Below, one piece after another: positions 18,503-28,185 of a stretch of DNA of 64,000 nt. A program made the position numbers and the translations under genes. The stretch is taken from positions 868,001 to 932,000 of the forward strand of contig JACJYN010000002.1 in the NCBI GenBank assembly GCA_020636095.1, in the 5' to 3' direction. This stretch comes from Lewinellaceae bacterium (GTDB taxonomy: Bacteria > Bacteroidota > Bacteroidia > Chitinophagales > Saprospiraceae). Positions within the stretch are counted from its first letter, which is position 1, and each line of letters opens with the position of its first letter. The notes beneath the pieces were generated by a model. The model was given only the letters and a program-made list of their open reading frames with translations, did no database searches and was not told where the DNA came from.

Positions 18503-19432
18503 TTAACCCCCCAACCCTGCTTTTTCCAGGATCACTTTTACTTCCTCTTGCTCCTGCCCGCTCAATTCCGGCAGCGGGCTTCTGACGTACCCGCCCTGGT
18601 AGCCGCGCAGGGTGCAGGCGTACTTAAGGCCGGCGATGCCGTAGGTAGCGGTCACGGCCTGATTAACCGGAAATAGCCGTCGATACAGCTCCTCCGCTTC
18701 GGTTTTTCGGCCTGCATCAAAGGATTGCTGCACGCGGACACAGTGCTCCGGGGCGCAATTGGCCAGGGCCATGATGGCGCCGGTAACGCCCAGCGTGAGG
18801 GCAGGGTACCAGGCGGAGGCGGTTCCCACCAGCAGGTTGAACCCTTCAGCCGCCGCTTTCTGGTATTGCACCATTTGAGGAATGCTTCCCGAGCTATCCT
18901 TCATCCCAACGATATTAGGATGTTGGCTCAGTACTTCCACTGCACGGGGCGAGAGGTTGACTCCAGTGTACTTTGTCACATTGTAGATCAAAACGGGAAT
19001 GGGTGAAGCATCGGCGATTGCCTGGAAATGACGAATCTGAGCCTCGTCTTTCATTTGGCTCCGGTAGAAAGCCGGGGTAATGATCAGGGCGGCGTGAGCA
19101 CCGGCTTTGGCCGCCTCCCGGGTCAGGTGTATGGTTTCGCGAGTGGCTTCCATGCCTGTGCCGGCCAGGATGAGGCGCCCGGGGCTGGCGTTCTCCCGCG
19201 TCTGTTCGATCAGCCGGAGCTTTTCTCTTTCGTTGAGGTAAACGGCTTCGCTATTGGAGCCCAAAACCAGGTAGCCGCGCAGGCCGGCTTTATTCCAGCG
19301 CAGGACATTGGCGGCGTGGGCGGTGAGGTCCAGGCCGCCATTTTGGGTAAAGGGGGTGATCATGGGAGGGATCACGCCGGTGATGAACATTGAATCTTCG
19401 GGCATTTTGAGTTTAATTTTATCAAAATGCAA
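18503..19432 (-). CDS. DapA/NAL-superfamily aldolase, HOGA1-like (4-hydroxy-2-oxoglutarate aldolase)
   Basis: Schiff-base aldolase of the dihydrodipicolinate synthase superfamily, about 300 residues. The catalytic Lys lies in IVGMKDSSG, the Tyr in PVLIYNVTKYTG, and the substrate loop is GSNSEAVYL. By memory the C-terminal block GIAGLKYACTLRGYQGG and the overall spacing resemble mitochondrial 4-hydroxy-2-oxoglutarate aldolase (hydroxyproline breakdown, giving pyruvate and glyoxylate) more than true DapA. No lysine or sialic acid genes are nearby. The start may be 19432, 19405 (MPEDSMF) or 19390 (MFITGVIPP); the last two fit family length better. The substrate is an inference. Confidence 0.82.
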   Translation of the reverse strand: MHFDKIKLKMPEDSMFITGVIPPMITPFTQNGGLDLTAHAANVLRWNKAGLRGYLVLGSNSEAVYLNEREKLRLIEQTRENASPGRLILAGTGMEATRETIHLTREAAKAGAHAALIITPAFYRSQMKDEAQIRHFQAIADASPIPVLIYNVTKYTGVNLSPRAVEVLSQHPNIVGMKDSSGSIPQMVQYQKAAAEGFNLLVGTASAWYPALTLGVTGAIMALANCAPEHCVRVQQSFDAGRKTEAEELYRRLFPVNQAVTATYGIAGLKYACTLRGYQGGYVRSPLPELSGQEQEEVKVILEKAGLGG

Positions 19433-19450
19433 ATTATCAATTCCGGCGAT

Positions 19451-19482
19451 AAAAAAAGGGGCTATTCTTACGAAATAGCCCC
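19451..19482 (-). terminator. Intrinsic terminator, minus strand
   Basis: On the minus strand AGGGGCTATTTCG and the complementary GAATAGCCCCT are followed by seven T. It fits the end of the SPFH gene transcript, now separated from that gene by the element at 19501-19675. Confidence 0.75.
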
Positions 19483-19500
19483 TGTACTGGAAAGCGAACT

Positions 19501-19675
19501 TACTTAGTACTCTGTTAAATAAATATCTTATGCTTCTGGCCGTGCCTTTTCGCCCTACTCTTCGTCCCGTCCTCGCCTTGATAGCTAAGGCTATCAGGCT
19601 CCGGGCGCTCCTCGATTAGAACGAAAATCCATCGCCCAGAAACGACAATTTACTTATTTAACAGAGTACTTAGTC
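19501..19675. repeat. MITE-like inverted-repeat element, family A, copy 2
   Basis: Perfect 16-bp terminal inverted repeats GTACTCTGTTAAATAA (19507-19522) and TTATTTAACAGAGTAC (19654-19669), each flanked by TACTTAG in direct orientation, consistent with a short target-site duplication. A central palindrome GATAGCTAAGGCTATC (19580-19595) resembles the CATAGCCTAAGCTAC core of the copies at 9331 and 30247. No coding capacity. It separates the SPFH gene stop (19687) from its likely terminator, suggesting a later insertion. Confidence 0.8.
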
Positions 19676-19686
19676 GAACAGGAAAA

Positions 19687-20508
19687 TTATCTTTTCAGCC
19701 CGGTATTGCTGGGTAATGCTCCTTCTCCGCCAGGCCCAAGCAGTACCGGCAAATCTCCATCAGAGATGATGACCTTGGTATTGGGAGACTTCGCCAGCTC
19801 CAGGAAGGCCTCGATCGATTTGAACTGGAGCACCTGCGGATCGAGCCCCTGGCTGATGATATTCTGAGCGTCGCGTACTCCTTCGGCCTGTATGCGCATG
19901 CGTTCCGCTTCCTGCCGTTCTTCCTGCAAGACGAACTCCATGCGCAAGGCGCGCTGTTCCGCTTCCAGTTTTTCCTCGATAGCGCGCGCCAGGTTCGACG
20001 GTAGCTGAATGCTCTTAATGAGAACCGCCTCGATAACGATACCTTTACCGTCCAACAGTTTCGTCATCTGCTGTTGAATAGCCAATTCGATGGTTCCTCT
20101 CTCGCCGGTGTGCATATCCTTGGCGTAAAAACGGGCGGAAACGTCGGCTACTGCCGAGCGGAAGACCGGCAGAATCACATTGTTCTCATAATCAGTGCCG
20201 ATCAAACGCAGAATATCCGGAGCCTTATTCGACTGAATGTTGTAGAGGATGGAAATCTCCGCGCGGATGTTCAACCCTTCTTTAGACGGCAGGTTCAGCC
20301 CCACTTCCATGTTCTCTGTCTGTATCGGCACTTTTACGATCATAGAGGTAAAGGGGTTGAATACCTTCAGTCCTTCGGTATACGGCCGGTCGGCATATTT
20401 CCCAAAAGTCCTCTTGACACCGACCTCTCCCTGGCGGACAACGGTGCAGCTACTCAGCAAAAAGGCAAAGGCAGCCATTGCTATGGCATAAGACATAACT
20501 TTCTTCAT
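19687..20508 (-). CDS. Prohibitin-like SPFH/Band 7 lipoprotein
   Basis: Membrane-anchored SPFH protein of 273 residues. The signal ends in a lipobox (FLLSSC, Cys about 21), so it is probably lipid-anchored rather than carrying the usual N-terminal helix. The Band 7 domain spans about 25-200 (VKRTFGKYADRPYTEGLKVF, IRAEISILYNI, VFRSAVADVSARF), followed by an Ala/Glu-rich helix (about 175-215, RAIEEKLEAEQRALRMEF) typical of prohibitins and a C-terminal segment with LPVLLGPGG. Such proteins form ring-like membrane scaffolds that regulate proteases such as FtsH. No HflK/HflC or NfeD partner is adjacent. Confidence 0.88.
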   Translation of the reverse strand: MKKVMSYAIAMAAFAFLLSSCTVVRQGEVGVKRTFGKYADRPYTEGLKVFNPFTSMIVKVPIQTENMEVGLNLPSKEGLNIRAEISILYNIQSNKAPDILRLIGTDYENNVILPVFRSAVADVSARFYAKDMHTGERGTIELAIQQQMTKLLDGKGIVIEAVLIKSIQLPSNLARAIEEKLEAEQRALRMEFVLQEERQEAERMRIQAEGVRDAQNIISQGLDPQVLQFKSIEAFLELAKSPNTKVIISDGDLPVLLGPGGEGALPSNTGLKR

Positions 20509-20685
20509 AGCACATTGATTTATATGGATAAATAGAAGAATTTTTTATTTTCCGGCATCAGGACAAGGGCCGGCCAGAAGGCTGTTTTTACGTCCATCTC
20601 TTTTGCGACTAATTCCAGCTCCTTGTGCCTGATACGGAATCAATTATTGGCCTGGTTGGCCACCATTCGAAAATTGGACAGGTTG

Positions 20686-21987
20686 TCAATATGAGCACAG
20701 ATATTGTATTTGTTCCTCTCCCCTGTCATAGCCCAGCTGGGCGCTTTCCCGGAAATCCAGGCAGGCGTCAGGGCGGTTATAAGCCAGTATTCTGGCAATG
20801 CCCCGGTTGTAGTAGGCTTCCGCAAAACGCGGATTCAACTCAATGGACCGGGTGTAATCCTGCTCGGCGGCAAAGTAATTACCCAGCAACAGGTAGATAT
20901 TGCCGCGTATTTTATACAGCGCGGCATTGTCTTCATAATCCAACCGGATAGCCTGTTGGATATCGGCCAGGGCGCCCGTAATATCTCCTGACATTTTTCG
21001 GGTAATGCCCCGGTTGAGCCATATTTCCGGTTCGGACTGGCCTTCCTGGCCGAGCAGGCGCCCGTAATCTTGCATAGCGGCGTCGATGTTACCCATGGCT
21101 TTATGAACCAGCGCCCGGTTGAAGTAAGCCGCCTCCAGCCCACTGTCCAACTCGATTGCCCGCCCGAACAATGTCAATGCCTCCTGGTAGCGCAACTGTT
21201 GTTGACGGATCACCCCCAGGTTATAAGCAGCAATGGCCAGCCCCGGATTCAGTTCAATAGCTCGCTCAAAAGCATGCTCAGCCAATTCAGAAGATCCATC
21301 TTCCAGGTAGGCCAGCCCCAGCAGGTCATGCCCCAGGGCATTGTCGGGTTCCATTGCCAGGACAAAATTAAGGTCATCAAAGGCGCTTTTCTGGTCTTCC
21401 AGACACAGATAAACAACCGCGCGCTGCAGGTAATATTCAGGGGATGACGGGAACTGCTCAATGAGTGCGGACAAAGAGCCTATACGGACAGAAATATCGG
21501 TTCTACTCTCATCTCCGAATACAGGGCCCAACCGCTCCTGATAATATTCCATGCGGCGCTCCAGGCCGAGGCGCCCTGCCAGCTCGTAAGGCTCAAAAGC
21601 CAATACTTTCAACTTGCGCAGGTTATTGCCATAGCCGTACATATCTCCGACGTATGGATTGATCCGGATCGCGAAAGTATAATCCTGTTGGGCCTCTGCT
21701 ATTCGCCCCAGCCGGTATTTAGCGATCGCCCGTTTGATGTAAGCTTCCGCGAAGTATAGATTTTGCGCCACGGCATTGTCGTAGGCGAGAATGGCATTCT
21801 CAAACTTGCCCTGGGCCATCAGGTTGTCTCCCATGATGAGATGCCGGGTGATGCCTTCTCCGGCAATCACCGGATTATCGCTGACGCGCGACTGGAACAT
21901 GTTCAATTGAGGCTGCTGAGCATTTAACTCAGCAGCCACTAAAAAACAGATTAGAATGAAAATATTTTGAACTCGGAGGTTACGCAT
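20686..21987 (-). CDS. Secreted/periplasmic TPR protein
   Basis: 433 residues with a signal peptide (MRNLRVQNIFILICFLVAAELNAQ) followed by about nine TPR motifs. Examples are AILAYDNAVAQNLYFAEAYIKRAIAKYRLG near 65-100 and the consecutive set from about 195 to the end, with AFERAIELNPGLAIAAYNLG the clearest. The C-terminal FRESAQLGYDRGEEQIQYLC is Sel1-like. Expected to be a protein-interaction scaffold in the periplasm or at the outer membrane. No catalytic residues are visible. It is preceded by 342 bp without features. Confidence 0.8.
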   Translation of the reverse strand: MRNLRVQNIFILICFLVAAELNAQQPQLNMFQSRVSDNPVIAGEGITRHLIMGDNLMAQGKFENAILAYDNAVAQNLYFAEAYIKRAIAKYRLGRIAEAQQDYTFAIRINPYVGDMYGYGNNLRKLKVLAFEPYELAGRLGLERRMEYYQERLGPVFGDESRTDISVRIGSLSALIEQFPSSPEYYLQRAVVYLCLEDQKSAFDDLNFVLAMEPDNALGHDLLGLAYLEDGSSELAEHAFERAIELNPGLAIAAYNLGVIRQQQLRYQEALTLFGRAIELDSGLEAAYFNRALVHKAMGNIDAAMQDYGRLLGQEGQSEPEIWLNRGITRKMSGDITGALADIQQAIRLDYEDNAALYKIRGNIYLLLGNYFAAEQDYTRSIELNPRFAEAYYNRGIARILAYNRPDACLDFRESAQLGYDRGEEQIQYLCSY

Positions 21988-22329
21988 CTCTTTTGGTTTT
22001 AGACCTGTAAGTTTAGCTATCTAATTTAATAGCTTTACTATCAAAACAACGCATAACGCCTCTGGTTCAAAAAACAGGGCTCTTTTAAGAAAAAAAATGG
22101 ATTGAAAATTTTGCGGCGCCTCCTGGCAATGATCTCAAGGAAGGACATGGATTCGAAAACGGATAGTTTTACCATCACTACGTCATCCACCGGAAAGGGC
22201 GGGTAGGATTTTTCTCCTGGCAACGGTTTACGTAGCTGAAAAGACGTTTACCCTGAATCGGGGACGAAAAGCTACTCAATCAATGATAATACCGGATTTT
22301 TTATTTTCTGGCAGAGAGCCGGCCTGGGA
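21988..22329. other. Intergenic, no feature recognised
   Basis: 342 bp between dnaE (stop at 22330) and the TPR gene (start at 21987), both on the minus strand. It should hold the TPR gene promoter. I see no convincing -33/-7 pair, hairpin or gene; a 60-codon open frame at 22041-22223 has no family resemblance. Confidence 0.5.
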
Positions 22330-25300
22330 TCAGGATTTCCCGCCCTTGACCTGGTACTCCAGGCCTAGTTTCTCCAACTCTACGATAAAACCATTCGTAG
22401 CGTTCACCTTTCGCTCTTTGGCCGCCATGGCCAGGCGCATACGCTTGGTTTTATCCAGCAGTTCCATCCGCAGGCGGTGGGGCCCCTGGTGTTGGCGGCA
22501 CAACTCATCGAAGCGGTTGATGAAATCCATCGTAATGGATTCGACCGGCAATTTGACGGTAATCGAATCGGTCATATTCTCGGCGATACTTTCCAGCAAT
22601 TTGACATCCTTAATTTTCAGGTCCATACCGTCGCCACGCCAGCTACGCTGCCAGCCTACCTGGAGGAAAAGAGCTTTCCCCTCCTCGAAGAGGTGCTTGA
22701 ACTTCTGGTAGTCCTCTCCGAACAGCTTAAATTCATAGGAGCCATTGTAATCACTCAGCTCAAAGATGCCCCAGCCATTTCCGTTGCGGCTGACCATGTG
22801 TCGCGCCACGGTCATCAGGCCCGCCAGGTTGAGCGGGCGGTTCTGGTTGTCATCTACCTCGCCGAGGGAGCAGGTAATGAAGTTATCGATTTCCAGCCGA
22901 TAGTCATCCAGCGGATGGCCACTGACGTAGATGCCGGTCACGGCTTTCTCATTATTGAGCTTCTCGACCAGCGGCCAGGGCGGGCATTCGGGGATAGCCG
23001 GTTCGGGGACCATGACCTCTTCGGTATCGCCAAAGAGGGAATTGACCGCCTGAGCTTTCTGGGACTGATAGGCATTGCCATAACGGAGGGCATGTTCGAG
23101 CAGGCTATCGTACTTTTCAGAGGGTGAAAAATACTGGGAACGCGTGAGCCCCTCAAAGCAGTCGAAACCGCCGCCCAGCGCCAGGCTTTCGAGTACCTTC
23201 TTGTTGATAGCCCGCAGACTCAGGCGCCGCACCATGTCGAACAGGCTCTCAAAAGGGCCGTTGGCTTCGCGTTCTTTCAGAATCTCTTCCACCGGCCCTT
23301 CCCCTACGCCCTTCAGTGCCGACAGGCCAAAGCGGACATGGCCGTCTTTGTTGACCGAGAAGTCGGATGCGGATTCGTTTACGCTCGGCCCCAGCACCTC
23401 CAACCCCATGCGTTTACACTCCTGCAGGAAGAAGGTAATTTTGGAAATATCGTTTTTGTTGTGGGTCAGTACGCTGGCCATGAATTCGGCCGGATAGTGA
23501 GCCTTGAGGTAGGCCGTCTGGAAGGCCACAAAAGCGTAACAGGTGGAGTGCGACTTGTTAAAGGCGTAGGATGCGAAGGCCTCCCAATCTTTCCACACCT
23601 TATCGAGTACATCTTTGGGGTGGCCGTTGCCGGTGCCGCCCTCGATGAAGAGCGGGTAGAGCGCGTCGATCTCCTTCTTCTTCTTCTTGCCCATTCCCTT
23701 GCGGAGGCGGTCCGCCTGGCCCTTGGTGAAGTTGGCCAGTTTTTGGGAAAGGAGCATAACCTGCTCCTGATAGATGGTCACACCGTAGGTTTCCTCCAGA
23801 TACTCCGCCATGTCCGGCAAGTCATAAATTACTGGCTTACGGCCGTGCTTTCGGTCGATGAATTCGGGAATGTATTCCAGTGGCCCTGGGCGATATAGGG
23901 CATTCATGGCGATAAGATCCTCGAATTCAGTCGGCTTCAGCTCTTTCATATACTTCTGCATGCCGTGAGATTCGTACTGGAAGATGCCGATGGTGTCGCC
24001 GCGCTGAAAGAGTTCGTAGGTTTTGGGGTCGTCGAGAGGCACCTCGTCCGGGTCTAATTCGATGCCGTGGTTTTCTTTCACCATGCGGACGGCGTCCCTG
24101 ATGATGGTCAGGGTTTTAAGGCCCAGGAAGTCCATCTTGAGCAGGCCGGCGGCTTCGGCAACGCTGTTGTCGAATTGGGAAACGAGCATGCCCGTATCCT
24201 TGTCCGCTTTGACCGGTACGTATTTGGTAATTTCATCGGGGGTGATCACCACTCCGCAGGCGTGAATGCCGGTATTGCGTACGGAGCCCTCCAGTTTCTG
24301 GGCGGTACGGATCATCTCCCCAATATCGTCCTGGCCTTCCGCCAGGGTGCGAAACTGGTAGGCCTTTTCCAATTCCTCCGAGTTGAGGACCTCTTTCAGC
24401 TTAGCGTCCACATCTCCCGGCGCCAGCACATTGTGCAGGGAGGCTTTCAGGTGGGCAGGGAAGGCCTTCGACACCTTATCTACTTCCGACAGTGGCACGT
24501 TTAGCACCCGGCCGACATCCCGGAGGGACATCTTGGCCGCCATGGTGCCGTAGGTAACGATCTGGGCCACCTGGTTTTGCCCGTACTTCTGGATCACATA
24601 ATCGATCACCTTTTGCCGGCCCTCATCGTCGAAGTCGATATCGATATCCGGCATGGAAACCCGTTCCGGGTTGAGGAAACGCTCGAACAGCAGGTCGTAC
24701 TTGATCGGGTCGACATTGGTGATACCGGTGCAATAAGCCACTACTGAACCGGCGGCCGACCCCCGCCCCGGCCCCACCGCTACGCCCATCTGCCGGGCGG
24801 TAGTAGTGAAATCCTGAACGATAAGGAAATAACCGGGATATCCGGAGTTCTTGATGACCGACAACTCAAAATCCAGGCGTTCCTTAATATCCGGGCTGAT
24901 GGTCCCATAGCGGCGCTTGGCGCCTTCGTAGGTGAGGTGCCGCAGGTAATCGTCCTGATCTTTGAAGCCTTCCGGCAGGGGAAAAGCGGGCAGCAGAATA
25001 TCCCGCGCCAGGGTCAGCTTGTCGATCTTTTCGTAAATCTCTATGGTATTTTCTACCGATTCCGGCAGGTCGTGGAAAAGCCGGCTCATCTCCTCCTGCG
25101 TCTTAAAGTAAAAGTCGGAGCTTGGAAATTTGAATCGGCTGGTTTCTTCCACCAGGCTGTTGGTGTTGATGCACAACAGGATATCGTGGGGCAGGTAGTC
25201 TTCTTCCTCCAGATAATGTGAGTCGTTGGTACAAATGACCCTGACGTTGTATTTTCGGGCGAACAGCAGCAGTTGCTGGTTCACATCCTCCTGGCTGACG

Positions 25301-25872
25301 CCCAGGCCGTCGATATTCTCCAGGCCCCGGTGGCGCTGCAGTTCGATGTAAAAATCCTCGCCCAGCAGGTCGAGCCACCAGCGGAGCTTCTGTTCGGCCT
25401 CCTCCAGCTTGCCATTCAGGATAGCCTGCGGTATCTCCGCCCCGATGCAACAACTGGTGGCGATCAGCCCCTCGTGGTATTGTTCGATCAGTTCCTTATC
25501 GATACGGGGAAATTTACCGTAGAGCCCTTCGATAAAGCCCAGAGAGCAGAGCTTGGAAAGGTTTTCGTATCCTTTCTGGTTCTTGGCCAGCAGCAGCTGG
25601 TGGTAGCGTTTGTCCTGTTCTCCGGCGGCCCGGGAGAAGGCCTGCTTGTGGCGGTCTTCCACCAGATAGAACTCACAGCCGACGATCGGCTTGAGTCCGC
25701 GGTTCTCGGCTTCGGCTACAAACTTGAAAGCCCCGAACATGTTGCCGTGGTCGGTCAGTGCAACGCCTTTCTGCCCATCTCTGGCGGCTTTGTCCATCAT
25801 CGCCCCGATATCCGTTGCTCCGTCCAGCAAAGAATATTGGGTATGGCAGTGAAGGTGTACGAACTCTGGCAT
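22330..25872 (-). CDS. dnaE: DNA polymerase III subunit alpha
   Basis: Replicative DNA polymerase, 1180 residues, normal for the family. The N-terminal PHP domain starts at once (FVHLHCHTQYSLLDGA, ALTDHGNMFGAFKF). The C-family polymerase palm has the catalytic Asp residues in GPGRGSAAGS and MPDIDIDFDDEGR; later come the fingers (YRPGPLEYIPEFIDRKHG, YGVTIYQEQVM), the helix-hairpin-helix region and an OB fold (LNLAGLMTVARHMVSRNGNGWGIFELSDY). Shadow frames apart, it stands alone, with unlinked neighbours on both sides. The start at 25872 fits the family exactly. Confidence 0.98.
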   Translation of the reverse strand: MPEFVHLHCHTQYSLLDGATDIGAMMDKAARDGQKGVALTDHGNMFGAFKFVAEAENRGLKPIVGCEFYLVEDRHKQAFSRAAGEQDKRYHQLLLAKNQKGYENLSKLCSLGFIEGLYGKFPRIDKELIEQYHEGLIATSCCIGAEIPQAILNGKLEEAEQKLRWWLDLLGEDFYIELQRHRGLENIDGLGVSQEDVNQQLLLFARKYNVRVICTNDSHYLEEEDYLPHDILLCINTNSLVEETSRFKFPSSDFYFKTQEEMSRLFHDLPESVENTIEIYEKIDKLTLARDILLPAFPLPEGFKDQDDYLRHLTYEGAKRRYGTISPDIKERLDFELSVIKNSGYPGYFLIVQDFTTTARQMGVAVGPGRGSAAGSVVAYCTGITNVDPIKYDLLFERFLNPERVSMPDIDIDFDDEGRQKVIDYVIQKYGQNQVAQIVTYGTMAAKMSLRDVGRVLNVPLSEVDKVSKAFPAHLKASLHNVLAPGDVDAKLKEVLNSEELEKAYQFRTLAEGQDDIGEMIRTAQKLEGSVRNTGIHACGVVITPDEITKYVPVKADKDTGMLVSQFDNSVAEAAGLLKMDFLGLKTLTIIRDAVRMVKENHGIELDPDEVPLDDPKTYELFQRGDTIGIFQYESHGMQKYMKELKPTEFEDLIAMNALYRPGPLEYIPEFIDRKHGRKPVIYDLPDMAEYLEETYGVTIYQEQVMLLSQKLANFTKGQADRLRKGMGKKKKKEIDALYPLFIEGGTGNGHPKDVLDKVWKDWEAFASYAFNKSHSTCYAFVAFQTAYLKAHYPAEFMASVLTHNKNDISKITFFLQECKRMGLEVLGPSVNESASDFSVNKDGHVRFGLSALKGVGEGPVEEILKEREANGPFESLFDMVRRLSLRAINKKVLESLALGGGFDCFEGLTRSQYFSPSEKYDSLLEHALRYGNAYQSQKAQAVNSLFGDTEEVMVPEPAIPECPPWPLVEKLNNEKAVTGIYVSGHPLDDYRLEIDNFITCSLGEVDDNQNRPLNLAGLMTVARHMVSRNGNGWGIFELSDYNGSYEFKLFGEDYQKFKHLFEEGKALFLQVGWQRSWRGDGMDLKIKDVKLLESIAENMTDSITVKLPVESITMDFINRFDELCRQHQGPHRLRMELLDKTKRMRLAMAAKERKVNATNGFIVELEKLGLEYQVKGGKS

Positions 25873-26185
25873 CTGAAGGAATGATTGAATAAATGAATAA
25901 ATGAATAAATGATTGATTCGCGTTGTCGCCGGTGCTCAATCACCATTTCGCATTACTATCGGATTTCCGTTTTGCAAGAAGGGCTTCTAAATACAACACC
26001 GAAGTTACCGTTTTCGATGCGGACAGGGAAACAAAATTATTCTAAGTTTTCCACAAATTGTTGGTGAGGTTGGCCGGATGTTACAAATACTCTGGCGTTC
26101 CGTTTCCGATTTTTCCTTCATTTCGTAAATTGGGAGCCTTTTTGGCAATAATCCCAAATTCAAAAACATAGACCACCCAACATCC
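25873..26185. other. Divergent promoter region between dnaE and the TPR/HTH regulator
   Basis: 313 bp between divergent start codons, so both promoters must lie here. Next to dnaE it carries a tandem run of GAATAAAT/GAATGATT words (about 25870-25918). The remainder is AT-rich toward 26186; I could not fix a -7 TAnnTTTG box with confidence. Confidence 0.5.
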
Positions 26186-28069
26186 ATGTTTAATTTTCCT
26201 CCTTTCAGGCGCTGCTTTCTTTTTATACCATTTCTTGCCTTGCCCTGGCTTTTGTCGGCCGGAGGCGTGATAGACACCGCCACCATCCACAATTATTTCC
26301 GCAACGCGGAGAGCGCTTCCAGTCCGGATTCTGCCGAGTACTGGTACCTGAGGGGTATGCGCCTGAGCGAAGCATCGGATTACTACCAGTGCCTGTTCGA
26401 TGGCTCCCGGTCGTTGAGTAATTTTTACATTGCCCAAACCCGCTTTGACGATGCCGAGCAATGGCTGGAAAAGGGCCTGCGATGGATGTTGGCAGATGGC
26501 AGCAAGGCTCAACAGGCGGCTATCTACAACGAACTGGGCATCCTGAAATATTACAAGGGGGAAGTCCCGGCCTCCATTGAATTTTTCCAGAAAGCTATTC
26601 CGTTGTACGAATCGGACGGCACCATCGAGCAGGCGGCCAACGGCTATTCGAACCTGGCCAATCTCTGGCACATCACCGGCAACTGGGTGGCCAGCGTGGA
26701 GAACTACCTGAAGGCGCTGAAGCTCTTCGAAGAGATCGGCTTGCAAAGTGGAGTGGGCACTACCCTACTCAATGTTGGCGAGCTCTACTACAGCAATGGG
26801 CGCGACTCACTGGCAGCAGTATACTACCAGCAATCGGAGGCTATCCTAAGGCAGAGCGGCGACAGCCTCTACCTTGCTCAGGCCTTAACCGCTCTGGGCG
26901 ATTATTACAGTGAGCAGAAGAGATGGAAGGAGGGTGAAACGGCCTTACTGGAGGCCTTGCCCATGCTCGAGTCCCTCCAGTTTCCGGTTGGCATCACCCA
27001 GGCCTCTAATAAATTGGGAGGCATCTATTTGCACTACGGCCAGTTGGATAAAGCCGAGCAATACCTCAACCGGGCCTATCAGCTGGCGGAAACCATCAGC
27101 AGTGACCAGGAAATCGGGTGGGCCCTGATGAACAAAGCCCGCCTGGCCGAAGCGCGGGGCCAATATCAAACTGCCCTGGAATACAGCCGGCGCAGCCTCA
27201 GTATTTTTGAGCAACTTGGTATGAAGGAGCATATTTTTAATGCCCATGAGTTGTTATCAGAAATCCACGCCGCCTTCGGCCAATACGAGCTTGCCCTGGA
27301 AGAACACCGCACCTTTGCCAGCCTGCAGGACAGCTTCATCAACAACCAGATGAACCGGCAAATCTCAGAGCTACAGGTGGCCTTTGAAACGGAAAAAAAG
27401 GACAAGGAAATCACCGCCCTCATACAGAAAGCCCAGCTTTCTCAGCTGCGCAATACCCTGTTGGCCGGTTCCCTGCTGGCCGTGTTGCTCATCGGCGGCC
27501 TGTTCTACAACCGTCAACGCCTCAAGCACCGCAAAGACCGGCAACTGCGCGAACAGGAGCAGCGCCTGGAAGCCGAACGCCTGCGCACCGCTCAACTGGA
27601 AAAGGAACAACTACAGCTTGAACTCGACCACAAACAACAGGAGCTGGCCACCCAGGTGCTCCACCTCTGCCGCAAAAACGAAATGCTGCAAAACATTCAG
27701 GAGGAACTGGGCAAGCTGCCTGCCGCCGGCCCTTCCGCTCAAAAGGCGCAAAGCCTCGCCCGCCAGATCAGCCACAACCTGTCTTCCGACGAAGATTGGG
27801 AGGCCTTCCTGGAGTCTTTCCGGTCGGTCCACCGGGATTTCTTCGACAACCTGGCCCGGGAATACCCCACCCTGACCACCGGCGAGATTCGCCTCGCTTC
27901 TTTGATGAAGCTCAACCTCTCCACCAAAGAGATCGCCACCCTCCTGAACATCACCCCCGATGGCATTAAAAAAGCCCGCTACCGCCTGCGTAAGAAAATG
28001 GATTTGGACTCGGAGGTGAACATTCAGGAGTTTCTACTGCGGTATCCGGTGGTGGAAGTAGTTGAATAG
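26186..28069 (+). CDS. TPR sensor-like regulator with C-terminal HTH
   Basis: 627 residues. A signal/anchor helix (about 10-28) is followed by seven or more TPRs (about 45-385, e.g. AIYNELGILKYYKGEVPASIEFFQKAI) and a second membrane helix (LLAGSLLAVLLIGGLFYN, about 430-447). A long coiled coil (RQLREQEQRLEAERLRTAQLEKE) leads to a LuxR-type helix-turn-helix at the end (LTTGEIRLASLMKLNLSTKEIATLLNI...). This is a common Bacteroidota membrane-bound TPR/HTH regulator with no kinase domain. It is directly upstream of the cytolysin-like lipoprotein gene (116 bp, same strand), so it may control it; that is an inference from position only. Confidence 0.88.
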   Translation: MFNFPPFRRCFLFIPFLALPWLLSAGGVIDTATIHNYFRNAESASSPDSAEYWYLRGMRLSEASDYYQCLFDGSRSLSNFYIAQTRFDDAEQWLEKGLRWMLADGSKAQQAAIYNELGILKYYKGEVPASIEFFQKAIPLYESDGTIEQAANGYSNLANLWHITGNWVASVENYLKALKLFEEIGLQSGVGTTLLNVGELYYSNGRDSLAAVYYQQSEAILRQSGDSLYLAQALTALGDYYSEQKRWKEGETALLEALPMLESLQFPVGITQASNKLGGIYLHYGQLDKAEQYLNRAYQLAETISSDQEIGWALMNKARLAEARGQYQTALEYSRRSLSIFEQLGMKEHIFNAHELLSEIHAAFGQYELALEEHRTFASLQDSFINNQMNRQISELQVAFETEKKDKEITALIQKAQLSQLRNTLLAGSLLAVLLIGGLFYNRQRLKHRKDRQLREQEQRLEAERLRTAQLEKEQLQLELDHKQQELATQVLHLCRKNEMLQNIQEELGKLPAAGPSAQKAQSLARQISHNLSSDEDWEAFLESFRSVHRDFFDNLAREYPTLTTGEIRLASLMKLNLSTKEIATLLNITPDGIKKARYRLRKKMDLDSEVNIQEFLLRYPVVEVVE

Positions 28070-28185
28070 GCACTAATTAAGTGTCCACCCTTTGTCCACC
28101 CTCTTTTTTTGGGCTTTACCCTCGTTAGCTGCACCTTTGAACCATTGGAAGCGGCGCCGATTCCTTTTCTTAAATCCTAAAAAAA

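Noticed and set aside
22041..22223. Small gene upstream of the TPR protein
   Set aside because: Sixty codons with random-looking composition and no start context; left as intergenic.
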